Source: Phycisphaerales bacterium Planc_01
GTDB taxonomy: Bacteria; Planctomycetota; Phycisphaerae; Sedimentisphaerales; Anaerobacaceae
Length of the DNA stretch: 64,000 nt
NCBI GenBank assembly: GCA_001603075.1
Contig: LVBB01000006.1
Span: 1-64,000 of the forward strand
Direction of reading: 5' to 3'
A program made the translations under genes and the position numbers. Positions within the stretch are counted from its first letter, which is position 1. Every line of letters begins with the position of its first letter. The notes under the pieces are model-generated. The model had not been told where the DNA came from and did no database searches. It saw only the letters and a program-made list of their open reading frames with translations. Of this stretch, positions 1 through 8,250 are shown in pieces.

Positions 1-68
1 CTCCGGGGAATCTCTCATCCCTCATTTTCTCCCACAATCCTGGGGACGGTTACGGCGATGGCTCATGA

Positions 69-95
69 TTGACGCTGCCGGACAAATTCGATAGT
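69..95 (+). promoter_or_regulatory. Possible promoter upstream of the HAD phosphatase gene
   Basis: A TTGACG box at 69-74 is followed after 15 bases by GATAGT at 90-95. The spacing is shorter than the usual 17, so this is only a weak sigma70-like candidate. It lies about 30 bases before the first gene of the window, and nothing else is seen in bases 1-127. Confidence 0.25.
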
Positions 96-127
96 CTTGT
101 GGATGGGCTTGGCGGGGGGTACTTCTT

Positions 128-919
128 ATGGCTGATGGAGAACCCATGGAAGAACTGAGAAGCAAACGCGGGTTCGTCTGCGATATGGACGGGGTAATCT
201 ATCACGGTTCCCGTTTGTTGGAGGGTTCGAAGGCGTTTGTAGATTGGCTCCAGGCCGAAGGGAAACGGTTCCTCTTCCTGACCAACAGCTCCGCCCGCTC
301 GCCTCGCGAGTTGCACCAGAAGCTGCTGCACATGGGCATCGAAGTGGGGGAAGACCACTTCATCACTTCGGGCATGGCCACGGCGCATTTCATCGCCTCA
401 CAATGCCCGGGCGGACGGGTGTTCGCCATCGGCGATTCGGGACTTTACCAGGCTCTGTACGAAGCCGGTCTTTCAGTGGATGAGAGCCATCCCGACTACG
501 TGGTTGTGGGCGAAACGCGAAGCTACAGCTATGAGAAGATCGAGACCGCCATCCAGCTCGTCCTGGGTGGCGCGAAGCTCATCGGGACCAACCCGGACAT
601 TTCCGGGCCCACGGAGAAGGGGATCGCTCCGGCGTGCCGCGCCTTGACGGCGCCAATCGAACTGGTCACCGGGAGACAGGCCTACTTCATCGGCAAACCC
701 AATCCGCTCATTATGCGCCACGCCCAGACCCTTCTCCAGTGCCATCGCGACGAGACGGTCATCATCGGCGACCGGATGGACACCGACATCGTCGCCGGCA
801 TCGAATCGGGCATCGACACCGTTCTGGTGCTCAGCGGTATCACGAAGGAGTCCGACCTCGACGGCTACGCCTATCGCCCGCACCATATCCTCAAGGACGT
901 CAGCGAGATCGCTTCATAA
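128..919 (+). CDS. HAD-IIA family sugar-phosphate phosphatase (NagD-like)
   Basis: A 263-residue cytosolic phosphatase of the haloacid dehalogenase superfamily, subfamily IIA (NagD, AraL and p-nitrophenylphosphatase types). Motif I is DMDGV at residues 19-23, where the first Asp is the nucleophile. Motif II is in FLTNSSARS near residue 50, a GKPNP element follows, and the Mg-binding motif IGDRMDTDI lies near the C-terminus. The length is normal for NagD. An alternative ATG at 146 has a better-spaced GGAG and would remove six residues. The family acts on small phosphorylated metabolites; the substrate cannot be read from the sequence and the neighbours do not fix a pathway. Confidence 0.88.
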   Translation: MADGEPMEELRSKRGFVCDMDGVIYHGSRLLEGSKAFVDWLQAEGKRFLFLTNSSARSPRELHQKLLHMGIEVGEDHFITSGMATAHFIASQCPGGRVFAIGDSGLYQALYEAGLSVDESHPDYVVVGETRSYSYEKIETAIQLVLGGAKLIGTNPDISGPTEKGIAPACRALTAPIELVTGRQAYFIGKPNPLIMRHAQTLLQCHRDETVIIGDRMDTDIVAGIESGIDTVLVLSGITKESDLDGYAYRPHHILKDVSEIAS

Positions 920-980
920 TTTCCCTCTCCGGTCACTCCAGCATTCCAACATCGGCCCATCCTCTGTACAATCCGAGGTC

Positions 981-2294
981 ATGGATGCCTACAATCTCAT
1001 CAGCTTCCTGGGGATTTTCGTCCTGATCGGCGTCGCATGGGTCCTCTCGGCCGAGCGACGTAACATGAACTGGCGGCTGATCGCCTGGGGCGTCGCGCTG
1101 CAGTTGGCCGTCGCCGCGTTCATCTTCATGGTGCCGGCCGGAGCCAGAGTATTCCTGGTCGTCAACGACGTCGTCGTCCGCGTGATCGATTCGGCCGGCG
1201 CCGGCGCGCGGTTCGTCTTCGGACGCCTCGCCCTGGGGCCGGGCCAGACCACCGACGACGGAGCTGAATCGCTCGGTTTCATCCTGGCGTTCCAGGGCTT
1301 TCCGACGATCATCTTTTTCTCGGCCCTGATCGCCATCCTGTACTACCTGCGGGTGATGCCTCTGCTGATCAAGGCATTCGCCCGCGTCTTCACCCGCCTG
1401 ATGCGGATCTCCGGTGCCGAGTCGCTGGTCGCGGCCAGCAATATCTTCGTGGGCGTCGAGTCCATGCTGACCGTCAAGCCCCACCTGCCTCGTATGACGC
1501 GGTCGGAGACCTGCACCGTCCTGACGGCGGGCATGGCCACAGTCGCATCGAACGTGCTGGCGCTGTACGTCTTCAGCCTGCGCGAACAATTCCCGATGAT
1601 CGCCGGGCATCTGGTTTCGGCGTCGCTGCTTTCGGCGCCGGCGGCTTTGCTCATGTCGAAGATCCTGCTGCCGGAAGGCGAACAGCCGGAAACGCTGGGC
1701 GTACGCGTCGAGCCGTACTATGAGAAGGACAGCGGCCTGTTCGAGGCCGTCATCAACGGCGCCAACGCCGGCGTGCGGATGATCGTCGGGATCGCCGCTC
1801 TGCTGATCGCGGTCCTCGGCCTCGTGGCCCTGGTCGATCTGGTCCTCGGTGGCCTCGGCGACTGGATCAATCCGCTCTTCGGCTGGGAAGGACCGTGGTC
1901 GCTCAAGGCCCTGTTCGGCATCCTGTTCTACCCTGTGACGTTGGTTCTGGGCGTGCCGATCGCCGACGCCGGCGAGATCTCGCGGATCGTCGGAGAACGG
2001 CTGATCGTCACCGAAGTGGCCGCCTACAACGACCTGGCGACCGCGATGAAGGAGGGCCTCTTGCAGCACCCGCGCTCGGCGGTCATCGCGACGTACGCCC
2101 TGTGCGGGTTCGCCCACATCGCGTCGATGGCCATCTTCGTCGGCAGCTTCTGCGCGCTGGCGCCGCAGCGGTCGAAGGATATCGGGCCGATCGCAGTGCG
2201 GGCCCTGACCGCCGCGACGCTGGCCTGCCTGATGACCGGGTGCGTCGCAGGGACGTTCTTCACCGAAGGATCGATTCTATTGGGAGGATCGTAA
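981..2294 (+). CDS. Concentrative nucleoside transporter (NupC/CNT family)
   Basis: A 437-residue polytopic inner-membrane protein of the concentrative nucleoside transporter family, which imports nucleosides with Na+ or H+. Hydrophobic segments run throughout. The C-terminal half has the family landmarks: TEVAAYNDLA, corresponding to the conserved NEFVAY region, followed by YALCGFAH and a final gate helix. The stop codon overlaps the start of the cupin gene (TAATG), so the two are translationally coupled. The N-terminus is typical and close to full length. The exact nucleoside range and coupling ion are not determinable here. Confidence 0.87.
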   Translation: MDAYNLISFLGIFVLIGVAWVLSAERRNMNWRLIAWGVALQLAVAAFIFMVPAGARVFLVVNDVVVRVIDSAGAGARFVFGRLALGPGQTTDDGAESLGFILAFQGFPTIIFFSALIAILYYLRVMPLLIKAFARVFTRLMRISGAESLVAASNIFVGVESMLTVKPHLPRMTRSETCTVLTAGMATVASNVLALYVFSLREQFPMIAGHLVSASLLSAPAALLMSKILLPEGEQPETLGVRVEPYYEKDSGLFEAVINGANAGVRMIVGIAALLIAVLGLVALVDLVLGGLGDWINPLFGWEGPWSLKALFGILFYPVTLVLGVPIADAGEISRIVGERLIVTEVAAYNDLATAMKEGLLQHPRSAVIATYALCGFAHIASMAIFVGSFCALAPQRSKDIGPIAVRALTAATLACLMTGCVAGTFFTEGSILLGGS

Positions 2295-2659
2295 TGCTCA
2301 TCAAGTTGGTGGATGATTGCAGAGAATTCATCGCGGGTGATGGCTCGCTCCTGCGCGAGCTGCTGCACCCGGACAAGGACGACGTGCAGATTCGCTACAG
2401 CCTGGCCCACGCCACCGTGCCCTTCGGCCAGGCGACCAGGCCGCACCGGCTGACCACAGCCGAGGTCTACTACGTCATCGAAGGGTTCGCCACGATGTGT
2501 ATCGACGGTGAATACGAGCCCGTCGCGCCGGGCAGTACCGTGTACATCCCGCCCGGCGCGGTGCAGTCCATCGAGAACACCGGCGACCACGAACTCGTCT
2601 TCCTCTGCATCGTCGATCCCGCCTGGCGGCCGCAGGACGAAGAGGTCATTGAGGATTGA
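2294..2659 (+). CDS. Small cupin-domain protein
   Basis: A 121-residue single-domain cupin. Cupin motif 1 is represented by PHRLTTAEVYYVIEG (about residues 48-62) with the His and Glu ligand positions, and motif 2 by PGSTVYIPPGAVQSIEN (about 79-95). The final His of motif 2 is replaced (AVQSIEN), so metal binding may be altered. The ATG overlaps the stop of the upstream nucleoside transporter, so both are probably co-translated. Cupins of this size can be sugar-phosphate isomerases, dioxygenases or sensors; pairing with a transporter does not define the substrate. Confidence 0.8.
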   Translation: MLIKLVDDCREFIAGDGSLLRELLHPDKDDVQIRYSLAHATVPFGQATRPHRLTTAEVYYVIEGFATMCIDGEYEPVAPGSTVYIPPGAVQSIENTGDHELVFLCIVDPAWRPQDEEVIED

Positions 2660-2719
2660 CCATTGCCATAAGAACCGATACGACAGATGAGAGCATTACA
2701 GTTCGACTTACCTGCCTTT

Positions 2720-2818
2720 TGTCACCCCGAGCTTGTCGAGGGGGCTGGCCGCGAATCAGATACACCGCCCGTCGATGGCCAGATGCTTCGACTGCGCTGC
2801 GCTTGGCTCAGCATGACA
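2720..2818. repeat. REP-like imperfect inverted repeat with TGTCA ends
   Basis: Between the cupin and symporter genes, TGTCACCCCGAGC at 2720-2732 faces GCTCAGCATGACA at 2806-2818, giving an imperfect inverted repeat with TGTCA at each end. The inner parts (CTTGTCGAGGGG and CTTCGACTGCGCTGCG) resemble the extragenic palindromic elements scattered in many bacterial genomes. No ORF is supported here. A related CTTCGACAAGCTCAG unit occurs near 22750. Confidence 0.6.
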
Positions 2819-2850
2819 GGAAAGAGGCAGCACCATTGCCAGGTTGACTG

Positions 2851-4323
2851 ATGACGACGGCGACGGTGGTGACGTTTGTCTTGTACTTTCTCCTGCTGCT
2901 GGGGATTGGGTTCTACTTCTACAGGCGCAACGAGAGCATCGAGGAGTACCTGCTCGGCGGGCGCCGGATGGGGGCGTGGGTCACGGCGTTGTCGGCCCAG
3001 GCCAGCGACATGAGCGGCTGGCTCCTGATGGGTTTGCCGGGTGCAATCTACGTTGGAGGCCTGACGAATGCCTGGATCGCCGTCGGCTTGTTCATCGGCA
3101 CGACGTTGAACTGGCTGCTGGTCTCGCGCCGGCTGCGCATTTACACACAGAGGACCCACTCCATCACACTGCCCTGTTTCTTCGAGGCGCGCTTCGGCGA
3201 CCCGACCGGCCTGCTGCGGATTGTCTCGGCCATCGTCATCCTGATCTTCTTCACGATCTACGCATCGAGCGGTCTGGTGGCGGCCGGCAAGCTCTTCGAG
3301 TCCACCTTCGGCGTCTCCTACGAGGCGGCCGTCGTCATCGGCGGCGCGATCATCATCGCCTACACGTTCCTGGGGGGCTTTTTGGCTGTTTGTTGGACGG
3401 ACCTGTTCCAGGGTTCCCTGATGGTCGTGGCACTGGTGGTCGTACCCTTGTTGGCCTACGGACGAGCCGGAGGTGCCGCCGGTGTGCGAGACGGCATGAT
3501 GCTCAAGGATATTGCACGGAGTGTTGGACCTGTCGATGGGGTGGCTGCCCTGCTTGTCGTTCCGTCTGCGATGGCATGGGGCCTGGGTTACTTTGGGCAA
3601 CCCCACATCCTCGTTCGATTCATGAGCGCCGGATCTCTTGCCAAGCTCTCGCGGTCGATGGCGATTGCGATCGCCTGGGTATTCCTCTCGTTGGCCGGGG
3701 CGGTCGCGATCGGCCTGATCGGCATTGGGCTGTTCCGAACGGTGCCGGGGGGGGACGCGGAGAAGGTCTTCATCTACATGATCGCCGAGGTCACACATCC
3801 CTGGATCGGCGGCGTCATGCTGGCAGCGATCCTGGCGGCAATCATGTCCACGATCGACTCTCAATTGCTCGTCTCGTCCTCGGCGCTGACCGAAGATTTC
3901 TACCAGAGGACGATTGAACGGAACGCCGGAGAGCGTGAAGTTGTCTGCATCGGTCGAGTCTGCGTCGTCCTCATCAGCGTGATCGCCCTGCTATTGGCCT
4001 TGCGTCCAAGTGATACCATTCTTGACATCGTCGCATACGCCTGGGGCGGTTTTGGAGCGGCCTTCGGACCGTTGGTGCTGTTCGCTCTCTTTTCGAAGCG
4101 GACGGGCTGGCAGGCGGCACTGGCGGGCATGGTCGCGGGGACCGTTGTACTGGTCGTCTGGAAGCAGATGGGCCTCGGCCGACATCTGTACGAGATCGTT
4201 CCGGGATTCCTGGCCAATGCCATGGCCATCGTCCTGGTGAACCGGTTCAGCCCCCAAACGAATGAGGCCATCTTGCAGGAATTCGATGAGGTTGTTGCCC
4301 AGGTGCGTGGGAGAAAGCCATGA
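2851..4323 (+). CDS. putP: Sodium/proline symporter (PutP-type, SSS family)
   Basis: A 490-residue inner-membrane protein of the sodium:solute symporter family, closest by eye to PutP. The N-terminal signature EEYLLGGRRMGAWVTALSAQ, then SDMSGWLLMGLPGA in the second helix, and GYFGQPHILVRFM in the middle are typical of proline symporters. The hydrophobicity fits about 13 membrane helices. Length matches PutP (about 500). The chosen ATG has an AGG seven bases upstream. The stop overlaps the next start (ATGA). Proline is the likely substrate, but related members carry other solutes. Confidence 0.86.
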   Translation: MTTATVVTFVLYFLLLLGIGFYFYRRNESIEEYLLGGRRMGAWVTALSAQASDMSGWLLMGLPGAIYVGGLTNAWIAVGLFIGTTLNWLLVSRRLRIYTQRTHSITLPCFFEARFGDPTGLLRIVSAIVILIFFTIYASSGLVAAGKLFESTFGVSYEAAVVIGGAIIIAYTFLGGFLAVCWTDLFQGSLMVVALVVVPLLAYGRAGGAAGVRDGMMLKDIARSVGPVDGVAALLVVPSAMAWGLGYFGQPHILVRFMSAGSLAKLSRSMAIAIAWVFLSLAGAVAIGLIGIGLFRTVPGGDAEKVFIYMIAEVTHPWIGGVMLAAILAAIMSTIDSQLLVSSSALTEDFYQRTIERNAGEREVVCIGRVCVVLISVIALLLALRPSDTILDIVAYAWGGFGAAFGPLVLFALFSKRTGWQAALAGMVAGTVVLVVWKQMGLGRHLYEIVPGFLANAMAIVLVNRFSPQTNEAILQEFDEVVAQVRGRKP

Positions 4324-4934
4324 ATCGAATCGCGATCGATGTCGCCCTGCTGCCGGATGCGAGGGTTGCCCGCCTTGTCATCGAAGCCAACCGACGCTTG
4401 GTGAGAGGGGGCAAGGGCATCGTACTGGATGAGAGCACGCGACTGCCGCATATCTCCCTGGCGATGGGCTGCATTGAGCCCGGCCAGATCAATTCCATCG
4501 GCAAGACGCTGAGCATCGCTGTGAACGACTGTCTCTTCGATGAACTGACGCTTACAGGGATCGTGACCGTATTGAACGCCGCAGGCGAGCCGAACTCGCT
4601 GTTTGCCGTGGCCAAGACCGAGGCCCTTCAGACGCTGCACGAACGGATCATGGAGGCGATGGAGCCCTACGTGAGCCGAGACGTCACCCCCGAGATGGTC
4701 TGTGGCGACGAAGAGCCGGCGCAGAGCACGCTGGCTTGGATTCGCGACTATCGGAAGAAGGCCGCCTTCGAGGCATTCTTCCCGCACATCACGATCGGGT
4801 ATGGGACTGTGACGGAGCCGATGACGTTCCCCATTCGTTTCGCCGTACCGCAATTGGCGCTCTGTCACCTGGGCAACCATTGCACGTGCAGGGAGGTGCT
4901 TGTTTCGGTTCGATTGCCCGGCCAACAGCGTTAA
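4320..4934 (+). CDS. 2H phosphoesterase / 2'-5' RNA ligase-like protein
   Basis: A 204-residue protein of the 2H phosphoesterase superfamily (LigT/CPDase-like). The two defining H-x-[ST]-x motifs are HISL near residue 43 and HITI near residue 157, spaced as expected for the two halves of the pseudo-symmetric fold. Such enzymes open cyclic phosphodiesters of RNA ends or nucleotides. It starts with ATGA overlap on the putP stop and a GGGAG six bases before the ATG, so it is co-translated with the symporter; no functional link is known. Its last four bases overlap the convergent GspF gene. Confidence 0.72.
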   Translation: MNRIAIDVALLPDARVARLVIEANRRLVRGGKGIVLDESTRLPHISLAMGCIEPGQINSIGKTLSIAVNDCLFDELTLTGIVTVLNAAGEPNSLFAVAKTEALQTLHERIMEAMEPYVSRDVTPEMVCGDEEPAQSTLAWIRDYRKKAAFEAFFPHITIGYGTVTEPMTFPIRFAVPQLALCHLGNHCTCREVLVSVRLPGQQR

Positions 4935-6118
4935 TGGGCGATGACGCTGGAGACTCTGAAGACGGGCAGCAGAAGTGCGATGGCAATGGTCCCGATCACA
5001 ATGCCGAGGATCGTGATCATCAATGGCTCGATCACCGTCATAACGCTCTGGATCGATGCCGCGAGCTTCTTCTCGTAGAAGACCGACACTTTGTCGCAGA
5101 CCGCGCCGAGCTGTCCGGCCTTCTCGCCGGCCCGGAGCATCTGGATGATACTTGGCGAGATCAGCTTCGACCGCTCGGATATGAGGATTGCCTCCGAGAG
5201 CTGGTAGCCGTCCTGGATCCTATCGTCCACTTCCGCCCAGAGCTGCTCGAAATCGTAGTTGTCCACGCAGCCCTGGATTACATGGATCGCATCGAGCAGG
5301 CGTACGCCCGTGTTGACCATGGTGGCCATGATGCGCATGCTCCGTGTCACGACCATGTCCACGAACATGGTACCGATCACGGGGGTGCGAATCTTCACCC
5401 CGTCGAGGATGCGCCGCCCGGAGATCGTATGAGACCACAGGTACAGGCCGAATCCCAAGAGGATCACCGTCGTTACGAGCATGGCCATGATTTCCACGTT
5501 GCCGAGGATACGACTGAAATGCACGAGGACCTGGGTCAGTTTCGGCAAGGCCGCTCCGCGCGTCTCATAGATGCGCATGAAGCGAGGCAGGACGAAGAAC
5601 ATCAGCGTTCCGGTGGCGGCAATGGCCATCAGGACCATAATCAGAGGATATGTCAGGGCCCCGAGGACGCGCTTGCGCGTATCGGCCTCGAAGGTGAGAT
5701 AGCCGGTCAGCACCGTAAGCATCTCGACCATCTTGCCCGAGGCCTCCGAGGCCTTTACCATGCTGATGAACATCCTGTTGAAGATGCCCGGATAGAACGC
5801 CAGGGCCTTCGAGAACATCTCCCCGCCTTTGACCCGTTCGGAGAGATCGAGAATGACGGCTTTGAATCGGGGATCTCCCGCCTGTTCGCCGATGGCATCG
5901 AGCGCGTCGCTGAGAATGACGCTACTGTCGAGCATGACCGCCAATTGGGTGGTGAACAGGATCAAATCGGCGCTCTTGATCCGGATTCTCTCCAGTCCCC
6001 GCGCATTGGGCGCATGGCGAACGATCTCATCAGGGCCCCGCTTGGGGTCGCCTGGCGTATCGGACAGGGCCCCGGGATTCGCAGCGCCCTGTCGCATCTC
6101 TGCCGTCAACGTTGCCAT
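4931..6118 (-). CDS. gspF: Type II secretion/pilus platform protein GspF (PilC family)
   Basis: A 395-residue inner-membrane platform protein, the assembly base that couples the ATPase to pseudopilus growth. It has two GspF domains separated by a transmembrane segment: the first about residues 45-170 with LFTTQLAVMLDSS, the second about 250-375 with TRSMRIMATMVNTGV. Membrane helices lie near 170-200, 220-245 and 365-390. The length is normal for the family. It is the last gene of the secretion locus and lies 26 bases downstream of gspE. Its 3' end overlaps the convergent 2H phosphoesterase gene by four bases. Confidence 0.9.
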   Translation of the reverse strand: MATLTAEMRQGAANPGALSDTPGDPKRGPDEIVRHAPNARGLERIRIKSADLILFTTQLAVMLDSSVILSDALDAIGEQAGDPRFKAVILDLSERVKGGEMFSKALAFYPGIFNRMFISMVKASEASGKMVEMLTVLTGYLTFEADTRKRVLGALTYPLIMVLMAIAATGTLMFFVLPRFMRIYETRGAALPKLTQVLVHFSRILGNVEIMAMLVTTVILLGFGLYLWSHTISGRRILDGVKIRTPVIGTMFVDMVVTRSMRIMATMVNTGVRLLDAIHVIQGCVDNYDFEQLWAEVDDRIQDGYQLSEAILISERSKLISPSIIQMLRAGEKAGQLGAVCDKVSVFYEKKLAASIQSVMTVIEPLMITILGIVIGTIAIALLLPVFRVSSVIAH

Positions 6119-6144
6119 ACGTCTGCTTCGCTACAACATTCACA

Positions 6145-7881
6145 TCAGGATTCAACCGTCGCTGGTGCATCCAACGCGGCGATTCGCAACACCTCTTCGA
6201 TCGACACGATCCCCGCCTTGACCTTCTCAATGCCATCGACGTGCAGCGGAGTCATTCCTTTGGCCAGGGCGGCGCACCGCAGTTTCTTGGCGCTGACCCG
6301 CTCGTTGATCATCTCCATGATCTCATCGTCGGGAACGAGCAGCTCGTGAATGGCGATTCGGCCCGCGTGCCCGGTATTGCGGCACTTCTTGCACCCAAGA
6401 CCCCGATAGAACTTGCATCCCTGGCCCCCTTCGGTCTGCACGGCCTTCTTCAGACTGGCGGGAGGGTCGTATTCTGTCTTGCAGTTTGGACAGATCTTGC
6501 GGACCAGACGCTGGGCCAGTACCCCCTTGAGCGATGCGCTGACCAAATAGGGGGCCACGCCCAGATCGAGCAGCCGCGTTACCGCACCCGGCGCATCATT
6601 CGTGTGGAGGGTCGAGAGCACCAGGTGCCCGGTCAGGGCCGCTTGAACCGCGATGTTGGCCGTGGCCTGATCGCGAATCTCGCCGACCATGATAATGTCG
6701 GGGTCCTGTCTCAACAGGCTCCGCAAAGCGGTTGAGAACTCGAACCCAACCCCCGTATTGACCTGGAACTGATTGATGCCCGAGATGTTGCACTCGACGG
6801 GGTCTTCCACGGTGCAGATGTTCACCTCTTCACTGTTCAGCTCCGACAGCGCCGCATAGAGTGTGGTGTTCTTGCCCGACCCGGTCGGACCGGTGACGAG
6901 AACGATGCCGTTGGGCACCTGGATGACCTCGCGAAACCGCTGGAGGTTGTCGTAGGTGAAACCGAGCGACTCCAGATTGTACAGGATCTTCTGCGGGTCG
7001 ATGACGCGAATGACAACCTTCTCTCCGAAGTTGCCCGGCATGACCGAGACGCGCAGGTCGATCGGCCGCCCCTCAACCAGGACGTGAATGCCGCCGTCCT
7101 GAGGAAGACGGCGCTGCGCGATGTCCAGTTCGGCCATGATCTTGATTCGCGAAACCACCGCCGCATGCATCTGGTGCGGTGGACGCATCTTCTCGTAGAG
7201 CTTGCCGTCGACGCGGTAGCGGACGCGCAGCCGCTTCTCGCCACACTCAATGTGGATATCGCTGGCATTCTCCCGTACGGCGTTGTACAGCAGGTAATTG
7301 ACCAGTTTGACCACCGGCGATTGGCCGGCCACCTCTTCGAGGTTGCCGATATCCTGTGTGATGCTCTCGATCAGGGTGAACTCTTCGAGTCCTTCGTCAT
7401 CGATGATGTCGTCGATCACGAAGACGTTGGCCGCCGGCAGATAGGACTGAAGCGTGGCCTTGATATCCTTGCTCGTGGAGCAGACGACTCGGACCCGGCA
7501 CCCGCTGATCCGCTCGATCTCGTCGATGAGGAAGACATTCGTGGGCTCATTGACTGCCACGGTCAGGACATCATGCACCTTGAACAGAGGCAGAACGATG
7601 TGGGCTTCGAGGAACTCGCGAGGGAGCAGCTCCACCGCCTTGGGGTCGCAGAGCTTCGGACTGACCTGGGCATAGGGAACACCGTAGGCCTCGGCCAGGG
7701 CCGCGGCGATCTGGTTCTCCGTACAGTAGCCCATCTCGACGAAGAGCTCGCCGAGCAGCTTGCGATGGCCTTTGTCCTGCTGTTCGGCCAGAGCATGGTC
7801 GATCTGCTCCTGAGTGACCACACCTCGCGCCAGCAGGAGCTGACCGAGCTGCATCTTGTTCTCAAGCAGAATCTGGCTCAT
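6145..7881 (-). CDS. gspE: Secretion/pilus assembly ATPase GspE (PilB family) with MshEN-like N-terminus
   Basis: A 578-residue cytoplasmic hexameric ATPase that drives pseudopilus assembly. Residues about 10-140 form a T2SSE_N/MshEN-type domain with two repeats (LGQLLLARGVVTQEQ and LGELFVEMGYCTENQ), the layout that binds cyclic di-GMP in MshE. The ATPase core has Walker A GPTGSGKNTTLY near residue 340, an Asp box, Walker B (IIMVGEIRD) and His box (TLHTNDAPGA). A four-Cys zinc site follows (CPNC and CKKC). The Walker A Ser/Thr that normally follows the Lys is Asn here. PilT-like features are absent, so this is an extension ATPase. Confidence 0.93.
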   Translation of the reverse strand: MSQILLENKMQLGQLLLARGVVTQEQIDHALAEQQDKGHRKLLGELFVEMGYCTENQIAAALAEAYGVPYAQVSPKLCDPKAVELLPREFLEAHIVLPLFKVHDVLTVAVNEPTNVFLIDEIERISGCRVRVVCSTSKDIKATLQSYLPAANVFVIDDIIDDEGLEEFTLIESITQDIGNLEEVAGQSPVVKLVNYLLYNAVRENASDIHIECGEKRLRVRYRVDGKLYEKMRPPHQMHAAVVSRIKIMAELDIAQRRLPQDGGIHVLVEGRPIDLRVSVMPGNFGEKVVIRVIDPQKILYNLESLGFTYDNLQRFREVIQVPNGIVLVTGPTGSGKNTTLYAALSELNSEEVNICTVEDPVECNISGINQFQVNTGVGFEFSTALRSLLRQDPDIIMVGEIRDQATANIAVQAALTGHLVLSTLHTNDAPGAVTRLLDLGVAPYLVSASLKGVLAQRLVRKICPNCKTEYDPPASLKKAVQTEGGQGCKFYRGLGCKKCRNTGHAGRIAIHELLVPDDEIMEMINERVSAKKLRCAALAKGMTPLHVDGIEKVKAGIVSIEEVLRIAALDAPATVES

Positions 7882-7914
7882 ACCATACCTCTATTCGCAC
7901 CCCGGCAAACCTGC

Positions 7915-8250
7915 TCAGGCGAAGCTCCGGACGGCCTCGGCAAGTTCCGTATGACGGTCAAATTCCGTTTGCAGGCCTGTGATCTCGAGGATCTTCTCGA
8001 TCGTTTCGTCGAGCCCCGCCAGCTTGAGCTGTGTGCGGCTGCGGCGGCAGTACTCCCGCCCCCACACCAGCAATTCCAGCCCCTGACTGTCGATGGCGCT
8101 GGCGTTGCTCATGTCGATGACAATCCGCTTGCGGCCGAGGGATACCGTCTCGACGACGGTGTCCTTCAGAACATCCGCGATATCGCCGTCGATTTCGCCC
8201 TGGAGTTCGATCACAGTGACATCGTTGTAGTTCTGCGTATGGATCTTCAT
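7915..8250 (-). CDS. STAS-domain protein (anti-sigma factor antagonist-like)
   Basis: A 111-residue single STAS domain related to SpoIIAA/RsbV. It carries the IDMSNASAIDSQGLELL element, where the family usually has D-S-[ST]-G; the normally phosphorylated residue appears to be Gln, so the usual kinase switch may not operate. The ATG overlaps the stop of the HD-GYP gene (ATGA), and gspE begins 33 bases downstream. It therefore sits between signalling and motor genes of the secretion locus. No partner anti-sigma kinase or phosphatase is seen nearby, so its partner may be elsewhere or may be the HD-GYP protein. Confidence 0.8.
   Translation of the reverse strand: MKIHTQNYNDVTVIELQGEIDGDIADVLKDTVVETVSLGRKRIVIDMSNASAIDSQGLELLVWGREYCRRSRTQLKLAGLDETIEKILEITGLQTEFDRHTELAEAVRSFA

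Noticed and set aside
933-2117. A long minus-strand frame opposite the nucleoside transporter
   Set aside because: Its translation is dominated by Arg, Asp, Gln and His with no hydrophobic core, and it mirrors the high third-position GC of the real gene.
4736-6349. A 537-residue plus-strand frame opposite gspF
   Set aside because: It is antisense to a gene with clear GspF domains, and its composition (His, Asp and Arg rich) is typical of a shadow frame.
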